Counted from the stretch's first letter, positions 49,136 to 62,339 are shown. The stretch is DNA of 64,000 nucleotides from Chloranthus sessilifolius (GCA_021018995.1 CM037591.1:73559901-73623900), one strand, 5' to 3'. A program made the numbers and translations. Notes: a model not told the origin generated them from the letters alone.

Positions 49136-50499
49136 TGTAGACATCCAAATTTGGCCCAAGGCCTGATCGAAGCACATTTCGATAGAGGCGCATTCCTGAA
49201 CTTTTGATGGCATATGTGGAACCCTTAGGAATCACCCCAAACCTTTAAGAATCACCCTAGATCCCCTAGGAACCTGCCTCGAACTTTTAGAAATCAATTC
49301 TAACCCTTAGAACTCCTTCTGAACCTAAGCCTAAGCTTTCGAGCCTTGGAAAAGGAGTGGTACACCAGAACCAGCTACAATATTCTACTATGAACAAATC
49401 TTATACCATTGAAAAGTAGAAGTCATCAACTATCCAACGGTCCAAGAATCGCCCCAATCGAATTTATAGATCGAGAGATATGGCAGTTCGAACTCGGAGG
49501 GAAAAGGAGTAATTTCAAGTGGGCCCCCTTGGGATTTGGCACAACTAATAGTTGTGCCAATTATACTTTTGCCTGGCATAACTATTAGTTGTGCCAAGCC
49601 ATTTTCCCTGAATTTAAGCCTGGCGCAACTAATAGTTGCGCCAGTATTAAAGTGGACCCACCCACCCTCGCGAGGCAACTTCCAAGGCATTGTTCATCAC
49701 TGTTTTACTGTACATTTACCTGGCACAACTATTAGTTGCACCAGGCATATGAACAGTAACCCTATCTTTTTACCCCGAAATTCGTGATTGGGGTTTGACT
49801 TGTTGCCCACCTTGACCTTTTGGGTATGTTTTGATAGTTCTGTTGCACACTTCTACACCCTATTTAAGTGGCCTAAAGCCTCACCCTATCATCCACCATT
49901 GGAGGACCTTCTCCCACATTTCAAGGCTCCAAAAACCCTAGGAAACCTTAGATGTTAGATTACCTAATTCCTAATCTTGATTAACATCTAAACACCCTCC
50001 TAACCCACCCATTTCCTATAAATAGAGACCCCCACCCCTTGGTTTAAGGGTTGAGAAAATTTGCCTAAGAGAGAAAGAGCTTAAATGAGAAGATCTTTCT
50101 CCCTTTGATGCACCATTCCCATATAAAATCTAAAATTCCAAAACCTCCTTTGAGCCATATTTTCCACCTTAGATCCCTTATTTTACGTGTGTGCTACCCA
50201 TTTGCCTTCTCCCTCTACCTCTTAGCTAGCAAGCCATAGGAGTTAGAGCCCCATTTTCTACCGTTCAACCCTTCAAAAGCTCATCAAAGCAAGCCAATGC
50301 AAGGCTCTACATCAATGCTACAAGGACCCGAGAGCTCCGACTCTCCCCTCTATTCTTCTACCTTCTTTGCTTATCCTCTATCCTAGAATTGAGTCATTAC
50401 GCTGCCCAAATTTCGGCAAGCGGGAAGAGCTCAATAGGATCGGTGTGCCTTCGGGCAAGGGGAAGTGTCGCTCATTTTGCTTCTTTTTATATATATATA

Positions 50500-50536
<37 letters not shown>

Positions 50537-50801
50537 AACCAGCCCCACATAGACCCGGCCATAGTAGAGACCGCTTACGAGCAGGTTGACCGGGTACTTA
50601 ACACCTTCCCGATCGATAATCGAAGCCCCTACCTAAGATCCTTTGGCATAGACCGTATTCAGAGTCGTATTTTTAGCACTTTGGTATTCATAAAAATGAA
50701 ATAGGTTTCCCGGGACACCAAAAGCTCCGGGTGGCGACTCTATATTTTTGCAAGCGAGCGCATTGCCGCGGCGGGATCGTCACAAATCCCACGGTTGCAC
50801 A
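49136..50801 (+). repeat. 3' LTR of element B
   Basis: It runs from TGTAGACATCC to CGGTTGCACA and aligns along its length with the 5' LTR. It has four palindromes at 49,537, 49,574, 49,621 and 49,721, each in register with those of the 5' LTR, a TATA box at 50,017-50,024, and an AT microsatellite at about 50,489-50,536. Confidence 0.9.
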
Positions 50802-50806
50802 GATTC

Positions 50807-53006
50807 ATTGGTTTTTTATTGGAATTTGAATGGAATTTGAATGATTAGAAATTGCATGGTGACCCTTTAAAGTTTGAATTTTGAAATTGACCCCTTCGAG
50901 CTTTTGAATTATTGAATTCTTTTGATTTTGATTCCTAGACTCTATGATGTATGAATGTGACCTTGAAATGAATCTAGACTTTGAATTAAAACTTCGAATA
51001 TGAAATTGAACTTTGAACATGAATTTGGAACTGAGAACTTAGAGATGAACTTTGACTATGAATTCAGAATGTGACTCTGGATGTGACGTTGAATGTGATT
51101 TTGAATCTGAACTTTGTACATCTCATCGAATCCATTGAATACAAATTTAGAACTTTGGACTCTCCGAATATGAATTCTGAATACGAATTCCAAATATGAC
51201 TTTGAATATGAATTTGAACTTTGAATGTGAACATTGAATCATTGAACTTTGAATTGAATGAATCTTCGTAATTTGAACCGGTGCGGTGGTGAATCCGTAA
51301 TTTGGATCGGTGCGATGGTTAATCCGTAATTTGGACCGGTATAACGGTTAAACTTTGAATTTGAATCTGAACTTTGAACTCCAAACTCTAAATAAGAATC
51401 TGAATGTGAATATGAATCTTGAATTTGATCTTTGCATATGACTCTGCAATCAAGGGGTAGAGAGGAGTAGAGGCTCTAGAGAGGAGTAGAGGCCCCAAGG
51501 TTATATGACCTCGTTTCTGCCTAATGGAATGCTCTGTTCCCACTTAATGGGATGCTTTAGACCCAATGGAATTTTGATCATAATATGAATCTATACTTTG
51601 AACTTGAATCTAAACTTCAAACTTTGAATATGAAATCCGTATATGTAACACCCTACAATTTTTCGCAAGGCTTGTACTAGCACTAATGATCCTAGTCGAT
51701 GTGCACCCGATAAACAAGGTTAGTCAGGTCAATAGTTAGATTTGGGAATCCTTGGAATAGGACCCAACTTACTAAGTCGTGTAGCAAGTGTGGACCGACC
51801 TTAGTTACTAACCCATGAGTCATGACCCATAGGGGAAAAAAAATAGCCCATTAGTTGTGACCCAGTAGTAAAGACCTTGAGATAGTCCTATTGGTTAATA
51901 GCTCGAAAGTCAGGACCTAGTAACCAAGAAAACCCATTGTTTTACACCCATTACTTTGGCCGTTTTTACAAACCCATGCACCAAACTGGGTGTATCTGCT
52001 CCAGACTTGATTTAGGCTTTGAGTTATAAAAGTTATCTCCCATGCATAAGTTGTGCATAGGAGTTGTGATTGATGATTGAGAAAGAGAGCCTTCTCTTCT
52101 CCTCTCCTCCCGTCTCCTACCTTGAAAGGATTCCTAACCATTTGATCTCTCCAAGCCACCGACACTGCAAAAAAAATTCTTCGACATCTCAAACTCCGCA
52201 ATGATTCACCCTTACCCCAAGCCGTATGATCAAGAAATTGGGCTTTTGATCACGTAGACGACAAGACACCTTTTCACCGGAGCTCGGAAACTTCGCATGT
52301 GAAGAATTCACTACGGTAAACACTCCATCTCCACCTCGTTGATCTCCTTTTCCTAGATTTAGGATCGATTCACATGATTTTAAGAATCCCATGCTATGGA
52401 ATTCGAGCATCGGACGTGTGGATGGCTTCATAGCCAAATTCTTGATGTGTGATGCCTCGAGACTCTTGCATGCATGATCGGTACAGACTAGGAGAACTCG
52501 ATTTCCCTAAATCAGGCCGTATTTAGTCGAGTTCTAGGGAGACGTGCCTCAAAAACATCAAGAATCGGGCACATGATGAGAATAGAAACCTATTTCTCCG
52601 ATTCCCAATGTCTCAGATCATGAATCATGCAATCAAAATAGAGTAGAAGCATGAATCTAGCAAAGTTTTATGGTATGTGACCCCATTACATATGTAGGAG
52701 GTGGGTTAGGCATGAAAAGTGGATTTTCAAAGTTAGAAAGAAAGAACACAAGCCTTGCGAGCAGTTCTAGCTCGCCGAGGCAAAATGCAACCTCGCCGCA
52801 GCGAGTGCTTCCTTGAAAACTAGGCCAATATGACTCTGGAATTTCTCACCGCGGTGAGATGCGTGAGTCATGTGGCACCTGAGGACCTCGCCGCGATGAC
52901 CCTATAGCTCATCGCGGTGAGGTGTCCCCTATTTTGGGGTGTGGGTTTCGTGCCTCGTTACGCTTTGTGTGTCCTTGTTTTAGCCATGTATGATTCATTA
53001 ACCATT
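50807..53006 (+). repeat. LTR-like debris between elements B and C, probably chromovirus
   Basis: The part to 51,643 is a low-complexity tract of TTGAA/TTTGAATNTGAA words with three CCGTAATTTGGATCGGTGCG-type units (51,290-51,345) and two 'GAGGAGTAGAGGC' blocks. At 51,644 a TGTAACACCC start, typical of Del/Tekay-type chromovirus LTRs, begins a second stretch. This holds CTCGCCGCGGTGAG-type palindromes (52,735-52,925) and is cut at 53,006 by element C. I saw no coding sequence. The classification rests on LTR style only. Confidence 0.45.
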
Positions 53007-54587
53007 TGTAGACACCCAAATTGGGCCCAAGGCCCGATTGAATCATACTTCAAGAGGGGCGCACCCCTGAGCTTCTGATAGCATCTCCCATACCCTTAGG
53101 AACCTTCCCAAACCCTTAGAAACTTCTCTAAACCCTTAGGAATTAACCCCAACCTATAGAACCCTCTCTGAACCTGTTATTGATCCTCCCGGACAGTGGT
53201 GGGGAGGAGGTGTGCTAAAGTTTGTGGGAACCCCTGCTGAAACTAAATCATATACCATTGGAAAGTAGAGGTTCCCAGCTTTCCAACAAGCCAAGAATCA
53301 CCTCGATCTAAGTCGTACACACAAAAGTTATGGCAATCCAAAGTTTCAGGCCTAAAAATTGCATTTGAGTGAACCCCTCGATAGGCTTTGAACCACTCGA
53401 GAACCTCTCGAGGCTTTGGGTATGCTTAGCGTGTATAATACACATGCTAAGCCATTTCTGATAGAAATGTTGCCTTGCGTGTATATTATACATGCTAGGC
53501 CTTTTTTCACTGATTTGGCTTAGTGTGTACAATACACACACTAAGCTTTGATGGGGCCCCCAGCGGGCTCTGGACTTCTCGATCACTGTACATATGCCTA
53601 GCGTGTGTAATACACACCCTAGGCATAGCTATAGTAATTCTACGATTTTGCCCGAAAATGACTTTTAGGGTTTGACTTGTTGACCATCCCAATATTTAGG
53701 GTGGGTTTCATTAGGACTGTTGCACCCTCATTTACCCAATTTGCAACCCTCTAGTCATTTGAACCCCTACCCTATCATCTACCATTGAACCCCTTTCCCA
53801 CATATCTAAGCTCTCAAAACCCTTGGAAACCTTAGGTTGGGGATTACCTAATTGCTAATCCCATTAGCTCTTAAGTGTCCCCTTAACCACCCCTTTCTCT
53901 ATAACTAGAGAGGCACCCCTCCCTTTACAAAGGCTTGAAAATTTTCTAAGAGAGAAAAAGATTAAGAAATCCCTTTCTCCCCTTTGGTGCACCAAATCCA
54001 TACAATTCCAGAATTCCAAACCATATTTTAGATCCCATCTTCCATAAAAAATCCTTTAGTCCAGGTGAGATCTACCCCCTAGCCTTCTTCCTCTACCCCT
54101 TAGCTACTAAGTTTTAGAGTTTAGAACCCATCTTCCAACCTTTCTAGCTATCGGTAGCCCCTCAAGCACACCCACGTGAAGGTCCACAACCATGCTACAA
54201 GGGCCCGAGAGCTTCGGCTCTCCCCTCTATTCCTCTACCTTCTTCGCTTTTCCTCTATCTTAGAATTTGCGCCGTTACATTTGGAATTTCGGTGATTGTG
54301 GGGGGCGAGAATAGGATCGGAGTGCCTTTGGACAAGAGAAAGTGTTGTTTTATTTTTATTTTTTCTTTGTGGCCATAAGTAGAGACTGCTTACGAGCGGG
54401 TTGATCGGGTTTCTAACACCTTCCCGATCGATAATCGAAGCCCCTACCCAAGAGCCTTTGGCGTGAATTGGTGCATTTAATATTGATTTGAGGTTTCTCG
54501 GGACATAAAAAGCTCCGTGTAGCGACTCTATATTTTTCGGAAAGGGCGCGTCGTCGCGACGGATCCATCAATATCCTCCGTTGCACA
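53007..54587 (+). repeat. 5' LTR of element C
   Basis: It runs from TGTAGACACC to CCGTTGCACA, directly before a primer site. Blocks are shared with the B LTRs at start and end (GGGCCCAAGGCC; CTCCCCTCTATTCCTCTACC). Four palindromic words with GCTTAGCGTGTAT-type arms lie at 53,424, 53,472, 53,518 and 53,596, where B has its different word. Confidence 0.85.
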
Positions 54588-54589
54588 GA

Positions 54590-54608
54590 TGGCAACTCTA
54601 TTGGGGAC
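54590..54608 (+). promoter_or_regulatory. Primer-binding site of element C (Arg-tRNA type)
   Basis: TGGCAACTCTATTGGGGAC starts two bases after the LTR, as in element B, with a few differences from it. Confidence 0.75.
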
Positions 54609-56100
54609 TAGCTTGTAGAGCTTCCCATTAAAGTCTTGGCCTATTTTTTTGTTTGTTTATTTCTCTTGCGTACTAACCTTTTTTTTATTTGTTTCTTTGA
54701 TACTCACCCCTATGATTCCATTAATTTTTCTCACCCCTATGATTTCGTCTATTTTTACTTACCCCTACTTTTTTGCCATTTACGTGCCTTAGCTGATTGG
54801 CGGGCCTACTTGAGCACTGTATTCACTTTCCTTTATTTTTCCGTTATTTGCATGCCTTAGTCGATTGGCGGGCTTACTTGTGCATTTACATGCCTTAGCC
54901 GTTTGGCAGGCTTACGTGAGCTTTTACTTTCTTGCACTCATATACCATCAGTAGACACCATCCCATAGAGGCGGCACAGGATCATCACAACCCGTCTTTG
55001 AACCTAAGCAAACTCCCCTTTTAAAAAAAAATTAAAATTTGAACCTTAAAAATGAATTAAGGGACTTAAATCATTTTTTACGGGGGTAGATTTTAAAGGG
55101 TTGGGATTTTAGGCAGCGATACAAACGTCTCAATTATTAGTATGACGGTAGCCCCTAGTGGTGATGATCCAAAAAAGTACCACCCCATCCAGTATCTGAG
55201 AAGGCGCTCGCACCGGAGGTATATAGGGTGGGTGACCGATCCAGTAACAAAGCTTAGAACCCTTGGGAGAGAGCGTTAGTCACCCCAAATCGATCATGTA
55301 TCCCTAGGCTTGGAGAGGAGGGATCCGTTACAACAAAGATAATCAGTCCACGGAAGCATCGCTTCCCGAAAAACAAAAAATCTGACAAATTTTGGGCTTG
55401 CTATTTGCTTTCAAAATTGCTCTATAATTTGTTTAGCCTAGTGTGTATAATATACACACTAAGCCAGCTTCCCCCAGAATTGCACTAGCGTGTATAATAT
55501 ACATGTTAAGCTAACCTTCTCCAGATTTAGCCTAGCATGTATAATATAGATGCTAAGCCAAAATCTCCAAAATTTTGGCCTAGTGTATATAATACACATG
55601 CTAAGCCCATTCTGGGCCTGGCAGCCCGAATTTGAGGCCTTTCCTCAATTCCCTCAAGTCCCCCGCTTACTAGTTCAGTACCTTTGATAGATCCCACAAG
55701 TTCCGACATCCAATACGCCCTCGCCGGTCAAAGGGGTCACGCTCTTATTGACTCTTTCCAAGGGATCGGGTTGTCACGTGGATTCCCGTGCCTTCACATA
55801 GATCGAAGGATTTTCCTTTGATTCTTCCAAAGCATGTCGAGATCTCGCTGTGGGAAATATTTGGGGTGTGAATGTCTCCCGAAATAGGAATTATAAGGCC
55901 CCGAAACACATCTTAGAGAGGTTCATTTTTTTATCAAAAATCAAATATAAAAAAGTAAATCAAAAGTCCAAAACCAAAAAGAGAACTCGTGGTGCCTGCA
56001 CAACGACATCGCCCTACCGTCCGTCATCCTGAAGAGGGAGGAGAGGAAAATTTTACGGACCCCATCCGAGGTATTCGTATCCAACCCGCCACCAAGCCAT
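54609..56100 (+). other. Leader of element C with repeat units and palindromic words
   Basis: About 54,786-54,925 carries three units with the core CGATTGGCGGGCTTACTTG, homologous to the 69-bp units of B. Four copies of the C-family palindrome lie at 55,436-55,465, 55,482-55,511, 55,530-55,559 and 55,578-55,607. No gene is seen. Confidence 0.75.
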
Positions 56101-57733
56101 GTCGTGGGCGGTTGATCCGGCTTATGCTGATCCCGATTCATCCCCGCCACGCTCCCCAACCCATTCTCATTCAGAGGAAATATTCACCTCCATTCTACTC
56201 ACCCAACCACCATTTACCGTCATCGGACCCTTCGGTGCACCCATTTTTCCTTCCGCACCCATTTAAAATTCTCCCATTTTTCCATCCACCCAAAATCCAT
56301 CCACATTCACCACACATACACTCCATTTTTCTCCCCATCCCCCTCAAATCCCAATAACTCTAATTTTCCCCCATCCACATCCACCACCACTCAAAATTCA
56401 CCCCATTGTTCCCCCATGACAAACCCATTTACATCTCACTTCCCTACAGCCACCCCAAGCACACACATGCCTGATCCATCCACCATGCCCAATTTTCCCC
56501 ATACCATGCTCAATTTCCCATCTTCCCAACACATACCCAATTTTCCTACATCTTCCCATACCATGCCCAATCCGGCCACATATCCCCCCGTCTACTCGGG
56601 TCATGCCCAATTTTTCCCAGGCCCACCCAATCCATACCCCATGTTTCCCCTCCATCGGATGCACCCTTTACACCCACCCCCTCACCTAATCTAATGGCCA
56701 TGATGGATGAGATGGTCAGGGCCTATTCCAGTTGGAAGACTTCTCAAAGCAGCCTCCCCCATCCAACCCACACACCTCCAAACTCATCCCATGCCCTCCA
56801 AAGTCTTCATGCCTCCTTTCCCCAAGACTCCAATCAACCCCCCATCATCCATACCATCCAAGGGCCCCATCAACCATGGGATCATTGGAGTGGGCCTCAA
56901 AGCCCAATGCCCCAAGCCCACCAAGGCCCAATTCCCCAAGCCCACCAAGGCCCAATGCCCCAAGCCTACCAAGACCTAATTCCCCAAGCCCACCAAGGCC
57001 CAATAACTCAAACCTACCAAGACCCGATAGACCAATCCCACCAAAGCCCAATAGCCCAAATCCAAGCCCACCAGGGCCTCGTCCCCCACGCCCATCAAGG
57101 CCCACACCCGGGAGTCCCATTCTCCCATCCTCATTCCCCCAATATCCCACAGACACCCAACATGCCCCCATTCTACCCCAGATGATGCACCCACATCAGC
57201 CAGTCTCCCAACATAGCATGGGCCTCACTCATCCACAACCCTCATACCCAGTTCAATACAGGAATTCATCCCTTGACATCATCTACCCTCACCAGCATAC
57301 CTCTTAAACTCATCCCCAAGGATTCCCCCACATTCAGTGGCCTCACCTAGTACCCATCCTACCAACATAGAATCAATAGGATAATCTAGCCCTTCCTCCA
57401 CCATATGTAGGCCCACAATATGAGGAAGACAAGATCAGGAACAGTGGGGCGTATCAAGGGGCATTCACCAGCTTCAATCCCCCACCACCCATAATCACTA
57501 ACCCACCGATAGCCCTGACTGAATGGAGACCGCCCACCGACAGGATGGCCCCACCGTCCAAAGAGTCAGAGCTGTTGAAAGAAAAAATGGACAAGATTCA
57601 AAAGCAGCTAATGAAGATGGGTGGAGCTGAAATGCATGCCACGGACTTCTCCGACCTATGCCTATTTTCAGAGGTCCCCTTAACCCCAAAATTTAAAGTG
57701 CCGATCTTCAACAAATACAACGATATGGGTAAT
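56101..57733 (+). pseudogene. gag of element C, N-terminal and core part
   Basis: It opens MSW-VDPAYADPDSSPP like element B. The middle is proline-rich. At 56,890-57,110 a 24-bp DNA repeat encodes at least seven units of the octapeptide (M/I)PQAHQGP. The gag core begins at 57,545 with APPSKESELLKEKMDKIQKQ and VPLTPKFKVPIFNKYN, and is split there by element D. It is broken. Confidence 0.82.
57729..57733. repeat. Target-site duplication GTAAT, left side of element D
   Basis: GTAAT stands before the 5' LTR of D and again at 63,800-63,804 after the 3' LTR. The match is perfect and the gag sequence continues beyond it. Confidence 0.9.
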
Positions 57734-59206
57734 TAATCAGCCACATAATTTACCATTTTATCATCCTTCACTTAGTGATGTTAGGCCATAGTTTGCTACT
57801 AACGAGTTACTGATGTACAGATATTAAAGATAAGCAGTAAATTAGAGCCTAAGTGTTAATCTTTATCAAAATGAACTAAAAAGGCAATAAGAAAATTGAT
57901 TAAGCAAAAAAGACGATTTGCCGATATTGAAAGTCAGAAAATTGTAATTTATGATTCTTCAAAAAGAGATAAAAAGAGAAAAGCGATAAAGCATAATCCA
58001 AAGAATAGTCAACTATGAGGAAGCCTACTGAAGATAGAAAATCGTGATTTACGATTTTCCAGAAAAGAAGCTATAAAGAAAGAAATCACTATTTACGATT
58101 TCCTAAAAATAGAAGTTTTCCTACTATTGTTGATGTTGCTGATCACGTGAGAACTATCACCACCATATCTAGAATTAGAAGAATCTTGTAATTAGAAGTC
58201 TGATGAACCATAGATCTGAGAAGATTGATAAAGATCGAAAGCCGAAGGACTCTACTGTTGCTAAATAAAGAACATTTTAGAAATGCATCAACTAAAGAAA
58301 GTAAGGAAAGATAAAATTAGGAATTAGAGTTATATTAGGATACTTTTATTTTTAGTAGTTTCTTTTATTAGAACTAGATCTTTGTAAACCGACCCCTTAT
58401 TATCTATAAATAAGAGGGTTTGGCATAGGAATAAGTATCGAAGAATTTCAGCATCAATTAACACCTGAAGTTTGATTTTCTTCCGATCAAAATAGTGTAT
58501 ACTAGTTAGAGTAGATTAGATATCAGAGGTTTCTCAAGAGCAATTGACGACTGCAATTGAGTGCTGAAGATTAGTGTGATATATGTAATTTCTAAGGAGC
58601 AATTCACGACTGCGACTGAGGGGTGAAGGATATATTTTACCTTACTTTCTAGTTTTGATTTTATTTGCTTTGTAAGCATCTCCAAGTTTTAATTTGAATT
58701 GACGACTCAGGTTAGGATTTACAGATTAGTGTAACGGTTTTTACTTTTCCATCTTCAGTTTGCTAGAGTTTGATTGACGCCCAAATTTTTGGTTGATTGT
58801 TGATTAGATTAAATCTGTGTTGATAGGATCTTAAACTTAGTTGACGACCAATATTAGGAGACTAAAAATATGGTGTAACGGTACTGTTTATTTTCATAAA
58901 TATCCGAAAGCTAAAGATTAAGATTGACGACCTTAATCTGAAGGAGGATTAAGATTTATTTTTATGCACTTTAATTTAGAAAATCATTCTTTTATTCATA
59001 TTTCTCTAGTAGATTAGGAAATCTTAAAGATAGATAAAAGTTTTTAAGATAGGGATTTAGATAGAAGATATGAACTAGGAATTAATAAGATAATAAACTT
59101 TCTCGTGGGAACGATCCTATCCTAGTACTATAATTTTCATTGTGTTCTTGCAATAGGTTAAGACTTGAATTTAATATAATTATAATACACAATAATAATC
59201 AAGTCA
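57734..59206 (+). repeat. 5' LTR of element D
   Basis: It ends CAATCAAGTCA before the primer site. It carries palindromic words with GAAAATCGTAA-type arms at 57,937-57,957, 58,037-58,059 and 58,082-58,103, and a TATA box CTATAAATAAGAGGG near 58,404. Confidence 0.88.
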
Positions 59207-62200
59207 AGTTTTTGGCGCCGCTGCCAGGGAAGCGGATTTATCTAATTCTTTCAAGTTTTTATGTAATATTTTTATCCTTTTATAAACAAATATTTATCTT
59301 TCTCTTTTCATATTTATTTTTATTTTTATTTTTCTTTGATCTCTTCTTAGTCTTTTGCAGGTTTATTCGGAGTAGCGAATCAAAAGTTTCCAACTTCTGC
59401 TGGCCACAGAACTTAGAAGCTCAGATTTGTCTCTCTCCCTGCTTTCTATAATAAAAATCATATAAAGTTAACAACATAAAAATAAGTAGTTATTCACACG
59501 CTAGTAGATACCACCCTATGAAAATAATTATTACCCATCATATGCACTCTTTGATATCATCACACATAATAAATCATACGACATTTTTTATTTATTTCAG
59601 TCGAAGTCTAATTTATTGCCAACTAACCTTCTATAAGATCATTATGGCAATTAAGCTCAGAAGGATGAGAAAATTTAAAACAACGATTCGTATTCCACCA
59701 TCCAAGCACTTCAAATATAGGATCAGCCCATCCTTAGTGAAATTATTCCCTTTCGTCCACACCAATCCATCCCTACCCACAACTATGGAGAAGGATGGTC
59801 CCAACTATAACCCAATAAAGTTCTTTCTAGTATGAGAGGACCTACCACCACCACCAAAGCCAGACCCTCTGCAGTTCTTGTGGGACGAGTAAGAGGAATT
59901 TCAAGAGATTTTGGTGAAGGAAGAAAAGCAAAAGCACAAAAAGAAGAAAAAGAAAAATAAAAAGATGGAACCACCTTCCTCTTCTGACACACCCACCATT
60001 TTCACCTCCTCTTCCTCCCATCCACCCCCTGCTCAGCTACCGCCCCCTGATTCCCCCTAATCTCTACTATTCCCCTTCCTAGCTTACAATTCCTCTTCCA
60101 AATGTAGCAAGAAGAGGGCATCTCGGAGCCAGGAAGGCACACCATTTTTGACGGGATACATTTTGAAAGCCCGAAGAATCTTTCTCTCGGATGTTGCTGC
60201 CAGAGTCTTAGTTTAGTGTGTGTCTAGATTTTTCCTAAGTTTATACTTTTTTATATAAATAGTTCTTATATTAGATTTTAGTTTTTATTTTTCCTTCTTT
60301 CCATTGTAAATATTCTAATATATATGAAATTTTCTTTTTACTAACTCTGTAATTTTTTCTACCAGTGTGTGTTACTAACAATTTCTTTTATCTAACATTC
60401 TCTATTCAAATCGAAAGTATTTTTCTCCAAAGTTTGGGGGAAAGATTTTTTATTGTTTTTACAGATTATATACTCGATTACTAACATAAAAATAAAATAG
60501 GTAATTTTTTTTCTGTATGTCCCCTGTTTTGCACAATGAGGACATTGTCCCATTTAAGTTTGGGGGGATACACACTTTTGTTAGTTTAGTTTACTTTTTG
60601 TTAATTTTTAGTTTAGTTTTTGTTGAAAATTTCTTACTTTACAAAGAATTTTTTTTTTTTTTTTGTGAATCATTATATGTAAATTATAAAAAAATATAAA
60701 AATCTGAATTTCTTAGCAAACCATCATAGTATTAGTTTAAAAATTAAAATAAAAATAGCTACAATTCAAAGTAAATCATTTCTAGAACATTGTATTAGAT
60801 GAATGTTTGAAACTATACGATTGATCTGAACTGTAAAATATTTTAGATTATAGTTTCAAAATCATATAATCAGTGAGTTATAGAGCTATTTCCTCTTTAT
60901 TCTGAGAAAGAGAGACTGTTTTTATTCATGCCTAAATTTTCCTTGAACTTCTATACTATCTGAAATCTCATAATATTGAATTTAGAATCAATATATTCTA
61001 TAATTATGATAATTTATTTGTTTAGAACTGTCTATTAAATAAATTAAAGCAATAAGACATCCATATTAGTAAATCGTGAAAATGACTGAAGGCCATCTGT
61101 TTTTTAAACCAGAGCCAAAAAGCCAAAAATCCCAGAATATTTTATCATTTGAATCCATATTAAAATCCTAAAGATTAAATTTCTTTGTACCAGAATTTTA
61201 TAAACCCATTACTATATGTACTGCCCAAAAATTTCTATCTGTAACCCTTACAATTTCTGAGAGTGTAGAATGAAAAAGAAGAGGAGTAGAGGGAGTGAAA
61301 GGAGTATGAGTTAATAGATAAGGGATTTACTGAAAATGGTACAACTGAAAAAGAAATACAAATATATGAACATATGGGAAAAGGAAAGAAAAAGAATGAA
61401 AAATCGTAAAAGACGATTTTGTGAAAAGAGAAACAAAAAGCTTCCAAACTAAAAAAGAAGAGAAAAATGGGATTTACAAAAAAAAAAGAAATGGGAAGAA
61501 GTTATCCAAAATAAGGATACTTACTGAAGCTGAAAAATAGAAGAAGAAGAGAAGGAAGAGCTAAACTCTTGAAAATAATTTTGAACCCTCTTTACCACTT
61601 TTCTTTGAAACCTTCTAAAAACCCAAAGCCCCATTACAAGCCAAAGAAAAGACCTTTGAGATTTATGATTTATAAAAATATAAGTGTAGTAGAGATATAT
61701 GAAATAGATACAATGGCTAAATAAAGAAATTATATGAAAAGAATTGATTATCTTTTCCATGAGATTTATCTTTTTAGATGATCGTCCTTTGAATTTATCA
61801 CGAACATATCATATTATGAGAACCAAAAATTTTGATTATTTTTTAGAGTATGCCAATAAGTGAGAGTTTGGATAAAAATATTTTCTAAAAATTACAGTTT
61901 AGAAAAGTCTATGATGAATAAACTTTTCACTGATATGCACACACTCCACGCTATATAAGAATTGAAATTATTGAGCTCTGATCAAGGATAATTGTGATGA
62001 TGGGAAGCTAAGGATAAAAGATTTAAAATATTTTAAAATAATGAACATATAATGACTAACTGAATAATTAGTAATATACAAAAAATTAGTCTATATTTTA
62101 AATTTGTAGTTTGGAAAAATATTTTGAAAAATTCAAAAATATTTGAAGTTTGTCGGTAACTTCTCTGAAAACTTTCAGGAGACTACAACTCCTCCACTAG

Positions 62201-62339
62201 GGATCACCTAAGGGTTTAAACGCTTGTTGCATATGTTAAATGCAATCGTGCTCCCTACGAAAGTGGCATTTAAATTTAAGTTTTAAATATTTATGTTTCC
62301 TTGTTTGCTAGGGACTAGCAAAACTTAAATTTGGGGATG
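59207..62339 (+). other. Internal region of element D
   Basis: The primer site is at about 59,212-59,230. The open frame at 59,518-59,835 is basic (MAIKLRRMRKFK) and is followed by a Lys-rich, then Pro/Ser-rich, stretch to about 60,060; no family is recognised. From 60,430 to 60,570 two purine-tract-like blocks occur (AAAGTTTGGGGGAAAG; AAGTTTGGGGGG after GAGGACATTGTCCCAT), a type common in plant gypsy derivatives. One further palindromic word of the LTR type lies at 61,398-61,420. The rest is AT-rich and non-coding. Confidence 0.6.

Larger units (their letters stand above)
32775..50801 (+). mobile_element. Ogre/Tat element B, structurally complete but broken
   Basis: It has a full set of parts: 1.68-kb 5' LTR, Arg-tRNA-type primer site, leader, proline-rich gag, protease with G-patch, RT, two RNase H domains, integrase, 3' non-coding part, purine tract and 1.67-kb 3' LTR, with a near-perfect 5-bp target duplication. 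Total length is 18.0 kb, of which 2.15 kb is an inserted solo LTR. Reading frames carry many breaks. The two LTRs differ at roughly 10% of sites by eye over the first 235 bases, which suggests an age of several million years, depending on the substitution rate. Confidence 0.88.
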
